A program made the translations under genes and the position numbers. Positions 48,691 through 55,985 of a stretch of 64,000 bases of DNA are shown piece by piece. How positions within the stretch are numbered: the stretch's first letter is position 1; the number at the start of each line of letters is the position of its first letter. The stretch comes from Mycolicibacterium sp. BiH015 (GTDB lineage Bacteria; Actinomycetota; Actinomycetes; Mycobacteriales; Mycobacteriaceae). The notes beneath the pieces were generated by a model. The model saw only the letters and a program-made list of their open reading frames with translations, ran no database searches and was not told the DNA's origin. The stretch spans positions 47,350 to 111,349 of the forward strand of contig NZ_JAQGCZ010000016.1 of assembly GCF_027706845.1 (NCBI RefSeq), written 5' to 3'.

Positions 48691-49231
48691 GCCGCCGGAT
48701 CGTCGACCGCAGCCGCGGCAGCTCGGCACCCCCGACCAGTTCGCAACCGTGCAGCTCGGCCAGTTTCCTTGCTGCTGGCGTGAATTCGTGATTGGTGACG
48801 ACCATGGTCCTGGTGCAGTCCTGCATGGGGGCGCCGGCAACGACCTCTTGGACGGCGCCCGCGCCGACGGGCCGTGACCGCCGTTTGCACTGCACCGCGA
48901 GCCGGTGGGGGCGATGGCCGATGATGAGGTCGACGCCCCAGTCTCCGGTGAGCGACGTCATGATTACCGGCACACCGCAGGTCCGGGCGATCCTCGCCAC
49001 GTAATCCTCGAACTCGGTGCCGGACATGTCCGTCTGCGGGTCGCGCTCACGGGCGCTCGGCGTGGCCGCGCCGGAGATCGCGGCGCGCATGAAGCGGGGG
49101 GCGGCAAGCACAATCGCGGGCACCAGCAACGCCGAGAGCGCACTGACGGGCAGGCCTACGCCGGTGAGATGAGCCGTCGCGCCCGCAGCTGCCCCCAGCG
49201 CCGCATACAGCTTCCACCTGAGGGTTCTCAC
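48668..49231 (-). CDS. membrane-anchored Mrr-type restriction endonuclease-like protein
   Basis: A 187-residue protein. Residues about 8-50 form one or two hydrophobic helices. The rest is an Mrr_cat nuclease domain: Gly-Thr-Glu-Phe-Glu-Asp-Tyr-Val, then the metal motif Gly-Asp-Trp-Gly-Val-Asp-Leu-Ile and Ala-Val-Gln-Cys-Lys-Arg, with Phe-Thr-Pro-Ala-Ala-Arg further on. All three catalytic positions (Asp, Gln, Lys) look intact. Family members cut modified DNA, but membrane-anchored versions are poorly understood. Inserted here between lat and the SigF locus. Confidence 0.85.
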   Translation of the reverse strand: MRTLRWKLYAALGAAAGATAHLTGVGLPVSALSALLVPAIVLAAPRFMRAAISGAATPSARERDPQTDMSGTEFEDYVARIARTCGVPVIMTSLTGDWGVDLIIGHRPHRLAVQCKRRSRPVGAGAVQEVVAGAPMQDCTRTMVVTNHEFTPAARKLAELHGCELVGGAELPRLRSTIRRLTQPTSS

Positions 49232-49264
49232 GGCCGCATCGTAGAGGCCGGTGCCGACATCACA

Positions 49265-49291
49265 GGTTTATCACGATCGTCGCCCGGGAAT
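49265..49291 (+). promoter_or_regulatory. candidate SigF promoter GGTTT-N16-GGGAAT
   Basis: The -35 GGTTT (49265-49269) and -10 GGGAAT (49286-49291) are separated by 16 nt, matching the mycobacterial SigF consensus (GGWWT-N16/17-GGGTAY) except one base. It lies 38 nt before the membrane-protein gene at 49330. Confidence 0.6.
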
Positions 49292-49329
49292 TCGTCGCAA
49301 ACCGATCACGTGAAACCGGAGACCGCAGA

Positions 49330-49698
49330 ATGGCCGACCTGTCACAGCGCACCCGCCGCGGCGCCTCGTTCGGCGTGCCCGAGGTGCGCGACGCCATCCG
49401 CACCGGTTTGGGGTTCGCGGTGGCCGGTCTGCTCTTCCTGTTCGTCGCGGACATGTGGATCGGGACGTGCACCGGATCTTTGGCCCAGGCGGCGGGCTGC
49501 GGGGTACCGCAGAAGGCGATGCTGGCGCTCGGATCGCCGGCCCTCATGCTGATCGGCGGGGTGTGGTCGCTGATGCGCGCTTTCCGGGTCAAGCATGGGC
49601 AGCCCGCCTGGTGGGCGTGGCAGGGTGCCGGTTGGGCGCTGCTGGTCCTGACGGTGATCTGCGCGGTTTTGAGTCTTCCTTCTCTGCCTGGGCGGTAG
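49330..49698 (+). CDS. small membrane protein (Rv3289c-like)
   Basis: A 122-residue protein with three hydrophobic segments (about 25-45, 65-82, 96-115) and Trp-rich turns. It holds the Rv3289c position between lat and usfY. A candidate SigF promoter precedes it, and usfY follows after 33 nt, so both are probably in the SigF general-stress regulon. Function unknown. Confidence 0.85.
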   Translation: MADLSQRTRRGASFGVPEVRDAIRTGLGFAVAGLLFLFVADMWIGTCTGSLAQAAGCGVPQKAMLALGSPALMLIGGVWSLMRAFRVKHGQPAWWAWQGAGWALLVLTVICAVLSLPSLPGR

Positions 49699-49731
49699 CA
49701 CACTGGGACAGGTAGTTCTAAGGAGTTACCG

Positions 49732-50040
49732 ATGAAGGGTCCCCGAGATCCCGTCGACCATGCGCGCACGACACGACCGCACGCAGGTGAGTCGATGACG
49801 GACAACAAGATCATGCCGGGGCTCGTGGTGATCGGCCTGTCGCTGGTCAGTTTCGTCGCCGCGCTGTCGGCGTTCGCCACCTCCCATCACGATGTCGGCC
49901 TCATGCTCGGCGCCACCGCGCTGGCCGGCTTCGTCCTCGGCGGAGGGTGGCTGATCGTCGAGCATCAGCGTGTGCGGCGGCTCGAACAGCGTTGGTACGC
50001 CGACCATCCGGGCTCGGTGCGGCAGCGGCCGAACAGCTGA
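49732..50040 (+). CDS. usfY: UsfY, SigF-upstream membrane protein
   Basis: A 102-residue protein with two membrane helices (about 29-48 and 55-75) after a polar N-terminus, and a basic C-terminal tail. It occupies the usfY position (Rv3288c, longer in M. tuberculosis). AAGGAG lies 6 nt before the ATG. Role unknown; stress-linked by context. A strong hairpin follows at 50135. Confidence 0.85.
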   Translation: MKGPRDPVDHARTTRPHAGESMTDNKIMPGLVVIGLSLVSFVAALSAFATSHHDVGLMLGATALAGFVLGGGWLIVEHQRVRRLEQRWYADHPGSVRQRPNS

Positions 50041-50134
50041 GCGCTGCGCGCCGAGATGGCGCTCAGGGTTGTGGAATGCGGTGTATCCACAGCCCTGGCT
50101 GCAGTCTGGGCGGCTACGCAACCACCAAAGACCA

Positions 50135-50166
50135 ATGGGCCCAACCAGTTTCCTGGTCGGGCCCAT
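50135..50166. terminator. bidirectional hairpin terminator
   Basis: Stem ATGGGCCC-A-ACCAG pairs with CTGGT-C-GGGCCCAT around a TTTC loop: 13 pairs with one mismatch. It lies between the convergent usfY and CsbD-like genes. Confidence 0.8.
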
Positions 50167-50177
50167 CGGGGGAGTTG

Positions 50178-50414
50178 CTACTGGTTGGCTTCCTGACGCT
50201 TCTCAGCTGCCTTCGCGCCGGCCCGGGCCGACTCGGCCTCGGCTTCCTTCTCGGCAACCTCACGCTGAGCATCTGCCTTGTCCTGCTGGGCTTTACCTTC
50301 GCGGACCATGTCGTCGCGGCCGGTGACGGTACCGACGGTCTCCTTGGCCTTGCCCTTCACGTCTTCGACGACGCCCTTGATGCCTTCTTCGGGTCCACTG
50401 TTCTTCTCGGTCAT
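50178..50414 (-). CDS. CsbD-like stress-response protein
   Basis: A 78-residue, highly charged Lys/Glu/Ala-rich protein. The N-terminal Gly-Ile-Lys-Gly-Val-Val-Glu-Asp-Val-Lys-Gly-Lys-Ala-Lys-Glu and Gly-Thr-Val-Thr-Gly-Arg-Asp-Asp match the CsbD family; the C-terminal half is helical Ala/Glu repeats. GGAGG lies before the ATG at 50414, and the longer frame upstream is not CsbD-like. A SigF-type promoter precedes it. CsbD proteins are general-stress proteins of unknown mechanism. Confidence 0.87.
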   Translation of the reverse strand: MTEKNSGPEEGIKGVVEDVKGKAKETVGTVTGRDDMVREGKAQQDKADAQREVAEKEAEAESARAGAKAAEKRQEANQ

Positions 50415-50474
50415 ATTCGCCTCCTGCTCGTGGAATGGATGGGCTCCGACGCCCATTTCTGAGCCATCGCAAGG

Positions 50475-50501
50475 CTTCCCGGGACCCCGGCCGCTAAAAC
50501 G
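50475..50501 (-). promoter_or_regulatory. candidate SigF promoter of the CsbD-like gene (CGTTT-N16-GGGAAG)
   Basis: On the minus strand, -35 CGTTT (50501-50497) and -10 GGGAAG (50480-50475) have the 16-nt SigF spacing. The predicted 5' leader is about 54 nt to the ATG at 50414. Confidence 0.5.
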
Positions 50502-50672
50502 CGTGACGACGGTCTCATTCCGGTATGCGCCGCTGCTGCGGTGTCGCCGCGGTTTGACCAGGAGGGCCGAGGGTACGGGGCTGCCATGCCTTACGCAGCT
50601 AGCCGGGTTTGGCCGGCACACGTCTCGGGGTATGGCTTCCGCACCATGAACACGAAGTCGCCGAGCGTCGTC

Positions 50673-50801
50673 TCACTGCATCATCGGCGCGAGCATCAGG
50701 AACGCACCGGCGTAGACGGCCACACCGATCAAGATAAGGATCGCGAGAACCGTCGCGGCGATCACCAGAATGCGGCGCAGTGGCTTGGTGTTCTGGTCCA
50801 T
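50673..50801 (-). CDS. 42-residue single-pass membrane protein
   Basis: A short gene: Met-Asp-Gln-Asn-Thr-Lys-Pro-Leu-Arg-Arg, then a long hydrophobic helix (about 11-38, rich in Ile, Leu, Val, Ala), ending Leu-Ala-Pro-Met-Met-Gln. The positive-inside N-terminus and TM length look real, though the ribosome-binding site is weak. A GGGTAA box on its strand (50816-50811) lies about 10 nt before the ATG. With TGTTA 16 nt further upstream it could be a SigF promoter giving a nearly leaderless mRNA. Function unknown. Confidence 0.6.
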   Translation of the reverse strand: MDQNTKPLRRILVIAATVLAILILIGVAVYAGAFLMLAPMMQ

Positions 50802-50867
50802 CCTGACCGGTTACCCGGCACAGGTTGGCCACTAACAAATGCACTAGTGAATGCCCGGAGCGCCCAT

Positions 50868-50894
50868 GGATAACGGCGATGGAGCCTGGGGTAA
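50868..50894 (+). promoter_or_regulatory. SigF-type promoter of rsbW-sigF (GGATA-N16-GGGTAA)
   Basis: -35 GGATA at 50868-50872, 16-nt spacer, -10 GGGTAA at 50889-50894, 28 nt before the rsbW ATG. It closely resembles the autoregulated usfX-sigF promoter known in M. tuberculosis. Confidence 0.75.
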
Positions 50895-50922
50895 TCTCGC
50901 TTGGAAGTTTCCGGGAGGTCAC

Positions 50923-51357
50923 ATGGCCGATGTTGCGAGCCACATCAATGGACAGCGCTACAGCCCGCACTCGGTAGAACTCCGAGTGGCGGCGACGCTG
51001 GAGAACTTGGCGGTGCTGCGCACCTTGGTGGCCGCGATCGGCACATTCGAGGACCTCGACTTCGACGCCGTCGCCGACCTGCGGCTGGCGGTCGACGAAG
51101 CGTGCACCCGCCTCATCCGATCAGCGGTGCCGGAGTCGACGCTGCTGGTGGTTGTCGACCCGCAGCCCGAAGCGCTCGTCGTTCATGCTTCGACGACATG
51201 TGACAGCACCGATATCCTGGCGCCAGGTAGCTTCAGCTGGCATGTGCTGAGCTCTCTGACCGATGAAGTCACCACATTCTCGGATGGACAATCGGCCGGC
51301 GACGGGGAGGTATTCGGCATCTCGATGACGACAAGGCGAGCGAGTTCGTTGCAGTGA
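50923..51357 (+). CDS. rsbW: anti-sigma F factor (serine-protein kinase fold)
   Basis: A 144-residue RsbW/UsfX-type GHKL-fold protein that binds and holds SigF inactive. The Leu-Arg-Leu-Ala-Val-Asp-Glu-Ala-Cys-Thr-Arg-Leu block (about 48-59) is the N-box region; the G-box is less conserved, as in the mycobacterial protein. I start at the ATG behind GGGAGG rather than the open frame to 50851, which contains the promoter. The stop overlaps the sigF GTG by 4 nt. Confidence 0.93.
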   Translation: MADVASHINGQRYSPHSVELRVAATLENLAVLRTLVAAIGTFEDLDFDAVADLRLAVDEACTRLIRSAVPESTLLVVVDPQPEALVVHASTTCDSTDILAPGSFSWHVLSSLTDEVTTFSDGQSAGDGEVFGISMTTRRASSLQ

Positions 51358-52145
51358 CACGGCCTTCGTCGCAGGGCTCGTCATCTCGATCGAGCTCTGA
51401 ATACTCCGACGTTGCCGACATGTTCCGCGAGTTGGCGAAACTTGAGGAGGGGTCGGCACCGTTTCAACGGCAGCGCGACCGCATCGTCGAGCGCTGCCTT
51501 CCGCTGGCCGACCACATCGCCCGCCGCTTCGACGGCCGCGGCGAGCCCCGCGACGACCTGGTTCAGGTGGCGCGCGTCGGTCTGGTCAACGCGGTGATCC
51601 GGTTCGATGTCGAGGCGGGATCGGATTTCGTGTCGTTCGCGGTGCCCACCATCATGGGTGAGGTTCGCAGGCACTTCCGCGACAACAGCTGGTCGGTGAA
51701 GGTTCCGCGCCGCCTCAAGGAACTGCATCTCCGCCTCGGCGCCGCGACCGCCGAATTGTCTCAACGTCTGGGCCGTGCGCCGACCGCCACCGAACTGGCC
51801 GCGGAGTTGGAAATGGACCGCGACGAGGTGGTCGAGGGCCTGGTCGCCGGCAGCTCCTACAACACCCTCTCGATCGACAGTGGTGGAGGAAGCGGTAACG
51901 AGGACGCTCCCGCGATCGCCGACACGCTCGGCGATGTAGACCTCACGCTGGATCAGATCGAGAATCGGGAAGCATTGCGGCCGCTGCTGGCGGCGTTGCC
52001 GGAGCGGGAACGCACCGTGCTGGTGCTGAGGTTCTTCGAGTCGATGACGCAGACGCAGATCGCCGAGCGCGTCGGCATCTCGCAGATGCACGTTTCGCGA
52101 TTGCTCGCGAAGTCGCTAACTCGTCTTCGGGATCAGCTGGAATGA
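51354..52145 (+). CDS. sigF: RNA polymerase sigma factor SigF
   Basis: A 263-residue group 3 (SigB/SigF) sigma factor directing general-stress and stationary-phase genes. Region 2 has Asp-Asp-Leu-Val-Gln-Val-Ala-Arg-Val-Gly-Leu and Phe-Ala-Val-Pro-Thr-Ile-Met-Gly-Glu-Val. Region 3 spans about 125-170, and region 4 includes the HTH Thr-Gln-Ile-Ala-Glu-Arg-Val-Gly-Ile-Ser-Gln-Met-His-Val. GTG start inside the rsbW stop. Its 3' end overlaps the convergent STAS gene by 30 bp. Confidence 0.97.
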   Translation: MTRPSSQGSSSRSSSEYSDVADMFRELAKLEEGSAPFQRQRDRIVERCLPLADHIARRFDGRGEPRDDLVQVARVGLVNAVIRFDVEAGSDFVSFAVPTIMGEVRRHFRDNSWSVKVPRRLKELHLRLGAATAELSQRLGRAPTATELAAELEMDRDEVVEGLVAGSSYNTLSIDSGGGSGNEDAPAIADTLGDVDLTLDQIENREALRPLLAALPERERTVLVLRFFESMTQTQIAERVGISQMHVSRLLAKSLTRLRDQLE

Positions 52146-52553
52146 GTGCGGCGGATCCCGCTGCACATCTTCGAGCGCTGTGGGAATGTCGAGGCTGGTC
52201 GGCAGTGCCGAGTCGGGGTCGCAGATGCGCAGGACGCGGTTGACGGCTCGGCCCGGAACCAGCGCCCACCGGATGTCTTTTCCGACGCATTGCACGTTGA
52301 GTGTGTGCAGGGCCGAAAACCCCGCGGTCGAGAAGAAGCTCAACCCCGAGAAATCGACAACAAGCCACTGCGTGGTGGCGGAGTGCCGCAGCGCGTAGTC
52401 GACGAATTTGATGCCGTTGGCGGCGTCGAGTTCGCCGTGTCCCGCGACGATGGCTGTGGCCGGCCGTGGCCATGTCGTGTCGAAGAGGGCCGTGCGGCAG
52501 ACGACGCGGTCAGAATCCGGGGGGGCCTGTGGTTGGCCTGGGACGTGAGGCAC
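52116..52553 (-). CDS. STAS-domain anti-anti-sigma factor candidate
   Basis: A 145-residue protein with a STAS domain: Trp-Leu-Val-Val-Asp-Phe-Ser-Gly-Leu-Ser-Phe-Phe-Ser-Thr-Ala-Gly-Phe-Ser-Ala-Leu, in which Ser or Thr before Ala-Gly is the usual phospho-site. Such proteins titrate RsbW-type anti-sigma factors. The GTG start follows ACGGAG. Its tail-to-tail placement with sigF suggests it acts on the RsbW-SigF switch, although M. tuberculosis SigF antagonists lie elsewhere. The 30-bp overlap with sigF could add antisense effects. Confidence 0.82.
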   Translation of the reverse strand: MPHVPGQPQAPPDSDRVVCRTALFDTTWPRPATAIVAGHGELDAANGIKFVDYALRHSATTQWLVVDFSGLSFFSTAGFSALHTLNVQCVGKDIRWALVPGRAVNRVLRICDPDSALPTSLDIPTALEDVQRDPPHSFQLIPKTS

Positions 52554-52800
52554 GGTGACTCCGTTCGAAGAGCTCCAAGATCGTGCTGTGACTTCACGCC
52601 AAGGTTGGGCCCTAGTGCTCAAAGCCTGCGCAGAACCGAGCCTTCTGTCCCACGTGACGATGACGTATCCAGACGGCTGTGAGTTCAACCTTGACTTGAC
52701 CATACGCCTGGTAAGGGCTATTGGACAATGGATATGAAATGTTGTCACAAATGGTCGGCATCCGCGTCGTGGCCGCGATGACGAGAGCTCGGAAAGCACT

Positions 52801-53343
52801 GTGACACAAGAGGTTTGGGTCGCCGGGGTGGTTCTGGCTGCGGGTGCGGGTACGCGCTTCGGGATGCCGAAGGTGCTTGCCGCTGACGGTGAGTGGCTGC
52901 GCGCGAGCGTCGCGGCGCTGCGCGGTGGCGGGTGCCGGGAGGTGATCGTCGTGCTGGGTGCGGCCGTTGTCGACGTGCCCGCGGCGGCTCGAGCCGTCGT
53001 CGCCGGCGACTGGGCGGACGGTCTCAGCGCGTCGGTGCGAGCCGGGGTGCTCGCTGCGCATGACTCCGCCGACTTCGTCGCTCTGACGACCGTGGACACT
53101 CCTGATGTGGGGGCTGCGGCCGTGCGGCGCGTGATTGCGGCTGCGGGGGAATCGGGGCTGGCCCGGGCGCGCTACCACGGGCGACCGGGACATCCGGTGG
53201 TGCTGGCGCGCAGGCACTGGCCGGCGCTGCTCGCCGCGCTGACCGGGGATGACGGCGCCGGTCCGTTCCTGAGGGGACGTCCCGACGTCGTGTCTGTCGA
53301 ATGCGGGGATCTGAGTACCGGCCGCGACATCGACGAGCGTTAG
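52801..53343 (+). CDS. MobA/MocA-like nucleotidyltransferase
   Basis: A 180-residue NTP transferase with the N-terminal loop Leu-Ala-Ala-Gly-Ala-Gly-Thr-Arg-Phe-Gly-Met-Pro-Lys (about 12-24) and the metal-site segment Leu-Thr-Thr-Val-Asp-Thr-Pro-Asp. It resembles molybdenum-cofactor cytidylyl/guanylyltransferases, but no molybdoenzyme genes are adjacent, so the substrate is uncertain. GTG start. The stop overlaps the convergent GNAT-like stop by 4 bp. Confidence 0.87.
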   Translation: MTQEVWVAGVVLAAGAGTRFGMPKVLAADGEWLRASVAALRGGGCREVIVVLGAAVVDVPAAARAVVAGDWADGLSASVRAGVLAAHDSADFVALTTVDTPDVGAAAVRRVIAAAGESGLARARYHGRPGHPVVLARRHWPALLAALTGDDGAGPFLRGRPDVVSVECGDLSTGRDIDER

Positions 53344-53657
53344 TCGAGCATGGCGTCGGCGAAGCGCTGGACAGCTTCTGCGCCGGTCTGGGTCGCTCGT
53401 TCGCACCCCGGCCGGCTGCGGGTGCCGATCGCCCGGGTCGAGGGGTCGAGGGTCACCTCGCCCAGCAGTTCGCCGGTCGTCGGCTCGCAGACCGCCCACG
53501 TGTAGAGCGCGTCCGAATGCCAAAGTGCTGCAGCGCTTTCCACGTAGTCGTCGCCATTCTCGCCCAGGTCCGACAAGGCGGGACGGTCGTCGACGCGGTC
53601 ATCGGCGCGCAGCGCGCGCAAGTACCAGGCGCCGGCATTGATCTCGACAGGCTGCAC
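53340..53657 (-). CDS. short, possibly degenerate GNAT-like protein
   Basis: A 105-residue reading frame from a GTG. It reads like a compressed RimJ/RimL-type acetyltransferase: Trp-Tyr-Leu-Arg-Ala-Leu-Arg-Ala-Asp-Asp near the start, Gly-Glu-Leu-Leu-Gly-Glu-Val-Thr-Leu-Asp, then an acetyl-CoA-loop-like region and the helix Thr-Gly-Ala-Glu-Ala-Val-Gln-Arg-Phe-Ala. Family members are ~170 aa, so it is either a reduced form or a decaying gene. No good ribosome-binding site is visible. Confidence 0.5.
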   Translation of the reverse strand: MQPVEINAGAWYLRALRADDRVDDRPALSDLGENGDDYVESAAALWHSDALYTWAVCEPTTGELLGEVTLDPSTRAIGTRSRPGCERATQTGAEAVQRFADAMLD

Positions 53658-54021
53658 CCGCCCAGCCTGCCACGCGACCGCGATATGGGATCGGCCCCGC
53701 CCTCCGCGGCCTTCGCGCCGCGGAAAACGGGGCCGTTCACCCCTCGGTCCTCCTCGTCGGAGCGTCACGCTCCGGCGGGCCGCTTCCGCCCCTCGGCAAA
53801 CCGATGATCTTGCGAGGGCAAACGCTATCGGATCAGGAAGCGCTCCACAGTCCGTTCGCAAAATTTGGTGCGAACTTTGCAAACGAAAAGGCAACTCGGC
53901 AAGGCGATCTGGAGGCCTGAGGCAACGATGCGGCCTTCGTCGAGCTAACTCGATGGATGAAACTCAGGTGCTACCTGTTCGTGAAAATGCGGTGAAATGC
54001 TGGACCGGCAATCAACGAACA
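53658..54021. other. structured non-coding gap with nested hairpins and a palindrome
   Basis: No convincing gene. A nested hairpin is at 53692-53735: outer stem CGGCCCCG/CGGGGCCG, 3x3 internal loop, inner stem TCCGCGGC/GCCGCGGA. A second hairpin is at 53758-53774 (CGGAGCG-TCA-CGCTCCG). Further on, GTTCGCA-N8-TGCGAAC (53854-53875) sits in an AT-richer stretch. Confidence 0.6.
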
Positions 54022-54049
54022 CGGGGTGCCATCACGCGATGACACCCCG
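54022..54049 (-). terminator. hairpin downstream of accA3
   Basis: CGGGGTG at 54022-54028 pairs with CACCCCG at 54043-54049, with an inner ATC/GAT pairing. It begins 15 nt after the accA3 stop on the minus strand. No U-tract follows. Confidence 0.7.
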
Positions 54050-54064
54050 CACTCGTCGGTGAAA

Positions 54065-55870
54065 CTATTCGGCGCTCTTGAGCTCGCAGACGACGGTGCC
54101 CTGGGTGACGGCTGCGCCCGGCTCGACGGCCAGGCCGGTGACCACGCCGTCCTTGTGGGCGGTGACCGGGTTTTCCATCTTCATCGCTTCGAGCACCACC
54201 ACCAGATCGCCGGCAGAAACCGTCTGGCCTTCTTCGACGGCGACCTTGACCACGGTGCCCTGCATCGGGGCAGTCACGGCGTCACCGGATGCGGCCGCAC
54301 CGCCCCCGCCGCCACGCTTGCGCGGCTTGGGCTTCTTGCGGATCGCGCCGTGCGGCTGAGCTCCGCCACCGCCGCCGAGGGCGAGATCGCCGGGCAGCGA
54401 GACTTCGAGGCGACGGCCACCGACCTCGACTACCACGGTCTGGCGCGGGATGGTGTCTTCCTCGTCGATCGGGTCTCCACCGGTGAACGGCTCGACGGTG
54501 TTGTTCCACTCGGTTTCGATCCAGCGGGTGTGGACGTCGAATTTCTCGCCGTCACCGATGAACGCCGGGTCGGAGACGACGGCGCGGTGGAACGGAATGA
54601 CGGTGGCGAGGCCCTCGACATGGAACTCGGCCAGCGCGCGGCGCGAGCGGGCGAGGGCCTCTTCGCGGGTGGCGCCGGTGACGATCAGCTTGGACAGCAT
54701 CGAGTCGAACTGGCCGCCGATGACCGACCCGGCCTCGACGCCGGAATCCAGGCGAACGCCGGGGCCGGTGGGGATGTCGTAGCGGGTGACGGGCCCGGGG
54801 GCGGGCAGGAAGCCGCGGCCCGCGTCCTCGCCGTTGATGCGGAACTCGAACGAGTGGCCGCGCGGCGTCGGATCCTCGGTGATGTCAAGGACTTCACCGT
54901 TGGCGATCTTGAACTGCTGCTGCACCAGGTCGATGCCCGAGGTCTCCTCGGTGACGGGGTGTTCGACCTGCAGGCGCGTGTTGACCTCCAGGAACGAGAT
55001 GAGGCCGTCCTGGCCGACGAGGTACTCGACGGTGCCCGCCCCGTAGTAGCCGGCCTCTTTGCAGATGCGCTTGGCGGACTCGTGGATCTCCTTGCGCTGC
55101 GCGTCGGTCAGGAACGGCGCGGGCGCCTCCTCGACGAGCTTCTGGAACCGGCGCTGCAGGGAGCAGTCGCGGGTGCCCGCAACGACGACGTTGCCGTGGG
55201 TGTCGGCGATGACCTGGGCTTCGACGTGGCGCGGCTTGTCGAGGTAGCGCTCGACGAAGCACTCACCGCGGCCGAACGCCGCGACGGCCTCGCGGGTCGC
55301 CGAATCGAACAGCTCGGGGATCTCTTCGAGGGTGCGGGCGACCTTCATACCGCGGCCACCACCACCGAAGGCGGCCTTGATCGCGATCGGTAGGCCGTGC
55401 TCCTTGGCGAAAGCCAGGATCTCGTCGGCGTCCTTGACCGGGTCGGGCGTGCCCGGAACGAGCGGGGCCTGCGCACGGGCGGCGATGTGGCGCGCGGTGA
55501 CCTTGTCGCCGAGGTCGCGGATGGACTGCGGGCTGGGGCCGATCCAGATCAGGCCGGCGTCGAGCACGGCCTGCGCGAAGTCGGCGTTCTCCGACAGGAA
55601 GCCGTACCCGGGGTGGACCGCGTTGGCGCCGGACTTCGCGGCCGCATCGAGCAGCTTCTCGAACACCAGGTAGGACTCGGCCGAGGTCTGCCCGCCGAGA
55701 GCGAAGGCCTCGTCGGCCAGCCGCACATGGGGTGCGTCGGCGTCGGGTTCGGCGTAGACCGCCACGCTCTGCAGCCCGGCGTCCTTGGCGGCACGGATCA
55801 CTCGGACGGCAATCTCTCCGCGGTTGGCGACGAGCACCTTGGAGATCTTTGAGCTGGCATGACTGGCCAC
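54065..55870 (-). CDS. accA3: acyl-CoA carboxylase alpha subunit (biotin carboxylase plus biotin carrier)
   Basis: A 601-residue subunit (M. tuberculosis AccA3 is 600). The biotin carboxylase domain has Ala-Asn-Arg-Gly-Glu-Ile-Ala near the start, the ATP-grasp loop Ala-Phe-Gly-Gly-Gly-Gly-Arg-Gly-Met and Glu-Val-Asn-Thr-Arg-Leu-Gln-Val-Glu-His. The carrier domain has the biotinyl Lys (~564) in Glu-Ala-Met-Lys-Met-Glu-Asn-Pro, after a Gly/Lys-rich linker. I start at the GTG (55870) behind AGGAGG, giving the known Val/Met-Ala-Ser-His start. It serves acetyl- and propionyl-CoA and long-chain carboxylases with AccD partners, including the accD5-accE5 genes here. Confidence 0.97.
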   Translation of the reverse strand: MASHASSKISKVLVANRGEIAVRVIRAAKDAGLQSVAVYAEPDADAPHVRLADEAFALGGQTSAESYLVFEKLLDAAAKSGANAVHPGYGFLSENADFAQAVLDAGLIWIGPSPQSIRDLGDKVTARHIAARAQAPLVPGTPDPVKDADEILAFAKEHGLPIAIKAAFGGGGRGMKVARTLEEIPELFDSATREAVAAFGRGECFVERYLDKPRHVEAQVIADTHGNVVVAGTRDCSLQRRFQKLVEEAPAPFLTDAQRKEIHESAKRICKEAGYYGAGTVEYLVGQDGLISFLEVNTRLQVEHPVTEETSGIDLVQQQFKIANGEVLDITEDPTPRGHSFEFRINGEDAGRGFLPAPGPVTRYDIPTGPGVRLDSGVEAGSVIGGQFDSMLSKLIVTGATREEALARSRRALAEFHVEGLATVIPFHRAVVSDPAFIGDGEKFDVHTRWIETEWNNTVEPFTGGDPIDEEDTIPRQTVVVEVGGRRLEVSLPGDLALGGGGGAQPHGAIRKKPKPRKRGGGGGAAASGDAVTAPMQGTVVKVAVEEGQTVSAGDLVVVLEAMKMENPVTAHKDGVVTGLAVEPGAAVTQGTVVCELKSAE

Positions 55871-55985
55871 TGCGCCTCCTGATGGCAAGGTTTTCGGCCG
55901 TAAACGGCCTTCTCTAAGAAACGTCTTTAAGAATCTATCGGGCAGTTTAAGCGGGAGCCCTGTGCCCCCGCCAAGCCGGTATCGG

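Noticed and set aside
53658..53894. N-terminal extension of the GNAT-like frame
   Set aside because: The residues are Arg/Gly-rich and derive from hairpin DNA; coding is not credible.
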